DNA of 46,678 nucleotides from Acidobacteriaceae bacterium (lineage in GTDB: Bacteria > Acidobacteriota > Terriglobia > Bryobacterales > Bryobacteraceae), in assembly GCA_020247055.1 (NCBI GenBank), contig JADCJL010000064.1:1-46678 (forward strand), read 5' to 3'. The notes below the pieces were generated by a model. That model saw only the letters and a list, made by a program, of their open reading frames with translations. It did no database searches and was not told where the DNA came from. Position numbers and translations under genes: made by a program. Shown piece by piece: positions 42,452-46,678 of the stretch. How positions within the stretch are numbered: the stretch's first letter is position 1; each line of letters begins with the position of its first letter.

Positions 42452-43511
42452 AAATGGCCGCGCCCTGCCCGGGCGTCACGGCCCGCTGCGCTTCGTCGAA
42501 CTCCACTTCGACGCCCCCGTCCTGCACCCACACACTCGCCGGGGCCGGAACGTGCCGGTTCCGGATCCGCACCTGCGCCCGGATCCTGCCGGCTGGCGCG
42601 GCGACGGAGATCCAGTTCATATCCCGTACCCGCATCCGCCTGGTCAGCAACTCCTCGGGCCCGCCCACCCGCACCCGGTTCGCCGCCGGCTCGGTGGCGA
42701 TCACGTAGAGAGGCTCCCGCGCCGCCACCCCCAGGCCGCGCCGCTGCCCTACCGTGTAGTTGTGGAAACCCGCGTGCCGGCCCACCACCTCCCCGCTCTG
42801 CGTCACAATCTCGCCCCCGCCCTCGGGCAGCGCGATGCCCTGTTCCCGGGCGTAGGCCGCGATAAACGCCGCATAGTCCCCGTTCGGTACAAAGCAGATC
42901 TCCTGCGAGTCCTGCTTGGCGGCCACCGGCAGCCCGGCAGCCCGCGCCAGTTCCCGCGTGTCGGTTTTGAGCATGCCGCCCAGCGGAAACAGCGTCCGGG
43001 CCAGTTGCGCCTGCGTCAGGCCCAGCAGAAAGTAGGTCTGATCCTTGGTCGCATCGACGGCCCGGCGCAGTTGATACCGCCCGGTGTCTTCGTCAAAGGA
43101 AACCCGCGCGTAGTGGCCCGTGGCGATCTTCCCCGCCCCGATGCCGGCCGCCATATCAAGAAAGGTTTCAAACTTAATGAAGTTATTGCACAGCGTGCAC
43201 GGGATTGGCGTCCGCCCAGCCAGATAGTCATCGACAAACGGCCGCACTACGTGCTGTTCAAACTGATCTTCAAAGTTGACTACGTAGTAGGGGATCCCCA
43301 GATACTGCGACACGTAGCGGGCATCGTAGACATCGTCGATCGAACAGCAGCGCCCTGCCGCGGACTCGGTGGCCAGTTCCGGCAGCCGCCGCTGATTCCA
43401 CAGCTGCATCGTCATCCCGACAATGTTCTCGCCCTGCCGCTGGAGCAGAGCCGCGACGGCCGAAGAGTCCACGCCACCCGACATGGCGACCGCAATGAGT
43501 TCTTTAGACAT
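42411..43511 (-). CDS. mnmA: tRNA-specific 2-thiouridylase
   Basis: Catalyses thiolation of U34 in the anticodon of Glu, Gln and Lys tRNAs, with ATP and sulfur from a cysteine desulfurase. It is 366 residues, normal length. The PP-loop motif VAMSGGVDSSAVAAL is at about 8-22; the catalytic cysteines are in PCTLCNNFIKF (Cys108) and SQEICFVPNGDY. GHYARV, KDQTYFLLGL and HNYTVGQRRGLG fit the family. ATG at 43511 overlaps the desulfurase TAA within ATGTCTAA. Adjacent desulfurase and MnmA form a direct sulfur-relay pair. Confidence 0.96.
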   Translation of the reverse strand: MSKELIAVAMSGGVDSSAVAALLQRQGENIVGMTMQLWNQRRLPELATESAAGRCCSIDDVYDARYVSQYLGIPYYVVNFEDQFEQHVVRPFVDDYLAGRTPIPCTLCNNFIKFETFLDMAAGIGAGKIATGHYARVSFDEDTGRYQLRRAVDATKDQTYFLLGLTQAQLARTLFPLGGMLKTDTRELARAAGLPVAAKQDSQEICFVPNGDYAAFIAAYAREQGIALPEGGGEIVTQSGEVVGRHAGFHNYTVGQRRGLGVAAREPLYVIATEPAANRVRVGGPEELLTRRMRVRDMNWISVAAPAGRIRAQVRIRNRHVPAPASVWVQDGGVEVEFDEAQRAVTPGQGAAIYDGDLVLGGGWIA

Positions 43512-44601
43512 ACGTTGGCGACAGCTTCCGCAGATGCGTGACCGCGGCGGCGACGGCGGCAATCAGCGCGTCCACCTCCTCCTCGCTATTCGATTCGCCG
43601 AGCGAAAAACGGATGCAGCTCTTGGCTTCGGTCTTCGTCAAACCCAGCGCCAGCAGCGCCGGCGAAGGCTCGACAGCGCCCGACGAACAGGCCGCCCCCG
43701 AGGAGACGGCAAAGCCGCGCAGGTCGAGCGCAATCACCAGCGCCTCGCCTTCGAGGCCCGCAAACCGGATGTTGGCGGTATTGGGCAGCCGCGGCGCCCC
43801 GGCGCCCTGCACGATCGCGTCCGGCACCGCGGCCAGAATGCCCGCCTCAAGCCGGTCCCGCAGCGCCGCCGTATCGCGCACCGGCCGCGCCGCCGCCGCC
43901 CCCAGGGCCACGATGCCCGGAACGTTCTCTGTTCCCGCCCGCCGCCCGCTTTCGTGCCGGCCGCCAAACAGCTGCGGCGCCAGTTCGACTCCTTTGCGAA
44001 CGTAGAGCGCGCCGATGCCTTTCGGGGCGTACATCTTATGACCGCTGACCGAGTACAGGTCCACCCCGAGCGCTGCCATATCGACGGCCATGCGCCCCGG
44101 CGCCTGCACCCCGTCAGAGTGAAACAGCGCGCCGCACTCGTGCGCCGCCGCGGCCAGTTCAGCAAGCGGCTGCACGGTGCCGAATTCATTGTTGGCGTGC
44201 ATGATGGAGACCAGATCGGTCTCCGGCCGCAGCGCCGCGCGCAGGGCCGCCGGGCTGATCCGCCCCGCCGCGTCCGGCGAAAGCACGGTGACGTTCCCGC
44301 GCCGGGCCAGCGTCTGCGCTACGGCCGGGTGTTCAATGGCGCTCGTCACCACGTGCCGCGCCGGTACCGCCAGCGCCAGGTTGTTGGCCTCGGTGCCGCC
44401 ACTCGTAAAGACGATCTCTTTCGGGGAGCAGCCGAGACGCGTGGCCAGTTGCCGCCGCGCGGTCTCCACCATCTGCCGGGCGCGCTGCCCGTCCCGGTGG
44501 ATGCTCGACGGATTGCCGCAGGCCTCCGTCAACGCCGGCAGCATCGCCGCCAGGACGTCCGGCGCCACGGGGGTGGTTGCGTTATGGTCGAAGTAGGCCA
44601 T
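43504..44601 (-). CDS. Cysteine desulfurase (NifS/IscS type)
   Basis: A 365-residue pyridoxal-phosphate enzyme that takes sulfur from cysteine. MAYFDHNATTPVAPDVLAAM starts the typical N-terminus. The ring-stacking His91 is in SAIEHPAV, PLP Lys189 is in SVSGHKMYAPKG, and the persulfide Cys305 is in VSSGAACSSGAVEPS, with a long loop typical of group I. FTSGGTEANNLAL binds PLP phosphate. As the gene overlaps mnmA by 8 bases, it likely supplies sulfur for tRNA thiolation. GGGAG directly precedes the ATG; an alternative TTG start five codons upstream is possible. The broken gene upstream overlaps its first 20 bases. Confidence 0.95.
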   Translation of the reverse strand: MAYFDHNATTPVAPDVLAAMLPALTEACGNPSSIHRDGQRARQMVETARRQLATRLGCSPKEIVFTSGGTEANNLALAVPARHVVTSAIEHPAVAQTLARRGNVTVLSPDAAGRISPAALRAALRPETDLVSIMHANNEFGTVQPLAELAAAAHECGALFHSDGVQAPGRMAVDMAALGVDLYSVSGHKMYAPKGIGALYVRKGVELAPQLFGGRHESGRRAGTENVPGIVALGAAAARPVRDTAALRDRLEAGILAAVPDAIVQGAGAPRLPNTANIRFAGLEGEALVIALDLRGFAVSSGAACSSGAVEPSPALLALGLTKTEAKSCIRFSLGESNSEEEVDALIAAVAAAVTHLRKLSPTYV

Positions 44602-46548
44602 CTCCCATAGTATCAAGCCGTGAAATTTTGACCGAACGGATCGAGACCGTGCCCGGCGAGGGATTCACCAAGCGGAACCAGGCTGCCGGCGGCGGCTGCG
44701 GGCCGGCCGGAATTACGAAACGAAGCCAACGGAACTCGGGGCCGAGCCGCTCGGAGATGGCATAGTCCTGGGCGGCGGCGTCGTAGGCCGGGGCGCCGTA
44801 GAAGTCGGCGTAGAACTGGCTGGTGTCGCCTTCGCCGCGGAGTTCGATCGCGATCACGTGATCGGCTCCCGGCTCGAGCTTTACGGGGTGTTGGGCGAGG
44901 CTCACCGGCTGGCCGCGCAGGGCGAAGACGCCGGGTGCGGTGTGCGTTCCGCCCTGGAGTTCCCACCGCTCGAGCGGTAACGGCGCACCGGTTTTCGCGA
45001 GGGGGTGACGAGCGGTGTGGCGCGGTTAAACACCACCGTGTATCCCTGCGTGTCCTCGCGGCGCAGCACGCCGAGAGGACGGACGCCCGTGCGGTCGTAG
45101 CGCATGAGCACGACCTGATGGTAGGGGATCCAGGCGGGTGTCCCCCGCAGCAGGAAGCCGCGCTGTCCCAGGCTGCTCTCGGCGTAGAGGCCCTTCTGGT
45201 CGATATCAAACGTCAGTACCCGGTGGGCGTTGTCCGTGCCCGGCGAGAAGATGCGCAGGTTGACCTGATCCGACCGATAGAGGTTCTTCACAAAGATGTC
45301 GCTGTTATAAGGCGATAGGCTCAGTGGCCGAGTCGTCAACACGAAGACGGTGGGAGCCTGAATCCGCGGCACGGCGGCCTGCAGCCCGGCGGCGATCCGC
45401 TGGAGGTCGGCGCTCCAGCGCACCTGCCGCGCGTTGTGGCACAGCGAGAGAAACGCCGCGACCGACCAGGCAGCAGCCAGCAGTACCCGTGCGCGCTACC
45501 CGGCCGCAAAGAGCGCGACCGCCAGGATCAGGATCGGCGTGATTCCCTCCTGCCCCATGGGTGCCCGCGTGCCCGGCACCCAGACAGGATTGCCGGCTTC
45601 GAGCAGGACCGTCGTCGCCCCCATGCCCAGCGCCACCAGCAGTAACTCGACTGCCAATCGTCCACTTCCCTGCTCCGCGATCAAGCCACCGCTCACCCGC
45701 CAGAACAGCACGGCCACGACCAGGCCGGCGCCGGCGGCGACCCAGAAATCGCCCGGCTGCAGGCGCCACAGCTCGGCTGGGATCTCGTGATAGATCGGGT
45801 CCCAGACCAGGAACGAGAGCGACTTGGCGAGTTTCGCTACGGTGTAGCGGGATCCGACGTGAGGTACGGTACCGCTCGTCGCCCAGATCAGGCAGAACAG
45901 GCCGAGCAGCGCCGCGAATGGGGCCGCATCAACCAAGCCCCGCCGCCAACCGGCGCGGCGCATTCCCAGTGCCGCCACACTCAGCACGACCGAAGCCTGC
46001 AGCGAGTAAGTGGCGATGGCCGTCAGATACAACACGAGGCTGAGGGCATACCATGTCACTTCGCGGCGATCTTCCTTGAGGAACCGAATGTAGGCGACGA
46101 CCGACCACAATCCCAACGCCATCGCCAGTAGCATGGTCCAGTGGATCTGCCCCACCATTTGCGAGCAGGTCCAGAGCATCGTCAAGCCGCTGGCGGCGAG
46201 GGCCCAGCGGACGCAGGCCGCCCCACCCAGCGTCACCACGACAGAGTAGACGGCCAGGCCGCACAACAGGTCGACCATCCGGCGCACGGCGTAGAGACCG
46301 TGGGCGGTGTCGACAATCAGCGGTTTGGCCGCCAGCTACCACCAGGGAGCGAGCGGATTCCGCGCATCGTACTCCCAAAAGGCGCGGGGCGCGGGGAACT
46401 CGGCGTCGTGGCGGAGAAAGTAGATCCAGTTAAAGTCTTCGCCCAGCGGAACAATGGCAAGGCCAAACGTACCCGACGCGGCCGCGAGGACCGCAACCAT
46501 GCCGAGCGAGATGGCCCAAAGCCCAAAGACGATCGCTACCGGTCGCAC
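44582..46548 (-). pseudogene. Decayed multi-pass membrane glycosyltransferase-like gene
   Basis: About 655 codons of a polytopic membrane protein in pieces. From GTG at 46548, one frame runs through an in-frame TAG at 46336-46338 (APWW*LAAKPL) and another TAG at 45496-45498 (FAAG*RARVLL), both with downstream sequence fully open in the same frame. At the G-run 45001-45005 the frame must shift by one (one base appears missing) to continue as PLAKTGAPLPLERWELQ and end at 44582. Helices such as SVVVTLGGAACVRWALAASG and LLGLFCLIWATSG, a WIYFLRH early loop and a C-terminal soluble domain (LRGEGDTSQFYADFYGAPAY) resemble GT39/PMT-like or ArnT-like enzymes, but no exact family is certain. Sequencing error cannot be excluded. 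Confidence 0.75.
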
Positions 46549-46604
46549 CGAATTTCCAACTCTATCATTTCCGTCGGGAATCGAGGGCAGCTAGAATAAC
46601 GGTC

Positions 46605-46678
46605 ATGCTTGTCGCCAACCCCAAGGGCAATTACTCTTTTCTCCGGGGCATCGCTCCGTACTCGGGCGGCGCCGTTGC
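46605..46678 (+). CDS. Unknown protein, 5' fragment
   Basis: The first 24 codons of a + strand gene cut by the window edge: MLVANPKGNYSFLRGIAPY and onward, ending after SGGAV. No signal peptide is visible and I cannot assign a family. GAGGGCAG lies about 20 bases upstream, too far for a certain ribosome site. It is divergent from the decayed membrane gene with 56 bases between starts. The frame is open to the edge, codon use fits the neighbours, but the fragment is too short to confirm. Confidence 0.5.
   Translation, partial: MLVANPKGNYSFLRGIAPYSGGAV

Noticed and set aside
43423-44610. A 395-codon + strand open frame opposite the cysteine desulfurase
   Set aside because: It is antisense to a gene with full catalytic motifs and has shadow-like composition.
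46336-46338. Amber recoding such as pyrrolysine in the membrane gene
   Set aside because: TAG ends several intact genes in the window, and a frameshift is also present, so decay is simpler; no suppressor tRNA is visible here.

Overview
The window is high-GC, densely coded chromosomal DNA. It most likely comes from an acidobacterium of the Solibacter/Bryobacter group (Bryobacterales). Three things point there: C-terminal modules resembling the Solibacter-type TIGR03437 domain on two secreted proteins, an acidobacterial TonB-dependent-receptor-like outer-membrane protein, and a neighbouring DUF1501/DUF1800 pair. Lipid A acyltransferase, lytic transglycosylase, AMIN-amidase and receptor genes indicate a Gram-negative envelope. 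Genes are packed with 1-17 base overlaps, and no gene-free stretch exceeds about 160 bases. The largest gap, 1196-1351, holds an 18-base palindrome. Apart from the tmRNA I see no other RNA gene, no CRISPR array, no insertion sequence and no integrase.

Layout. 1-1195 (-): 3' truncated membrane PAS-GGDEF diguanylate cyclase. 1352-6783 (-): operon of a DUF5671 membrane protein, a degenerate GH5-like secreted protein, an arylsulfatase and an MFS transporter. 6846-7193 (+): tmRNA, followed after 6 nt by a GNAT acetyltransferase. 7649-10178 (-): peptidoglycan operon (lytic transglycosylase, AMIN amidase, small unknown protein). 10268-18915 (+): mobA, an orphan MlaF-like ATPase, a 2-keto-3-deoxygluconate kinase, an esterase, a GHMP sugar kinase, a Gfo/Idh/MocA oxidoreductase and a TonB-receptor-like protein, largely overlapping or abutting. 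18899-24060 (-): arylsulfotransferase-like protein, fused 2-oxo acid dehydrogenase E1 alpha-beta, and a zinc peptidase with repeats. 24153-25139 (+): unknown helical protein. 25151-29139 (-): dihaem cytochrome c downstream of dnaE2. 29184-31175 (+): oligopeptidase B. 31172-33997 (-): four overlapping genes (small unknown, HEAT-type alkylation-repair-like protein, ABC ATPase, ABC permease). 34017-34199 (+): FmdB zinc ribbon. 34230-37009 (-): secreted unknown and a second esterase of the 12611 family. 37073-37504 (+): thioredoxin 2. 37501-41467 (-): DUF1501 and DUF1800. 41546-46548 (-): decayed membrane glycosyltransferase-like gene, then cysteine desulfurase, mnmA and a lipid A type acyltransferase. 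46605-end (+): start of an unknown gene.

How the genes fit together. The window mixes housekeeping functions (tmRNA, sulfur relay to tRNA, peptidoglycan turnover, MobA, thioredoxin) with accessory genes for sugar-acid and possibly sulfated-glycan use. The most coherent possibly undescribed assembly is the 11590-18915 cluster, a candidate sugar-acid utilisation locus. Other points to follow up are the small protein translationally coupled to the amidase, the ABC/HEAT-repeat operon, the tmRNA-GNAT junction and the gene broken by two in-frame amber codons plus a frameshift. All functional assignments come from reading motifs by eye; no database search was run.
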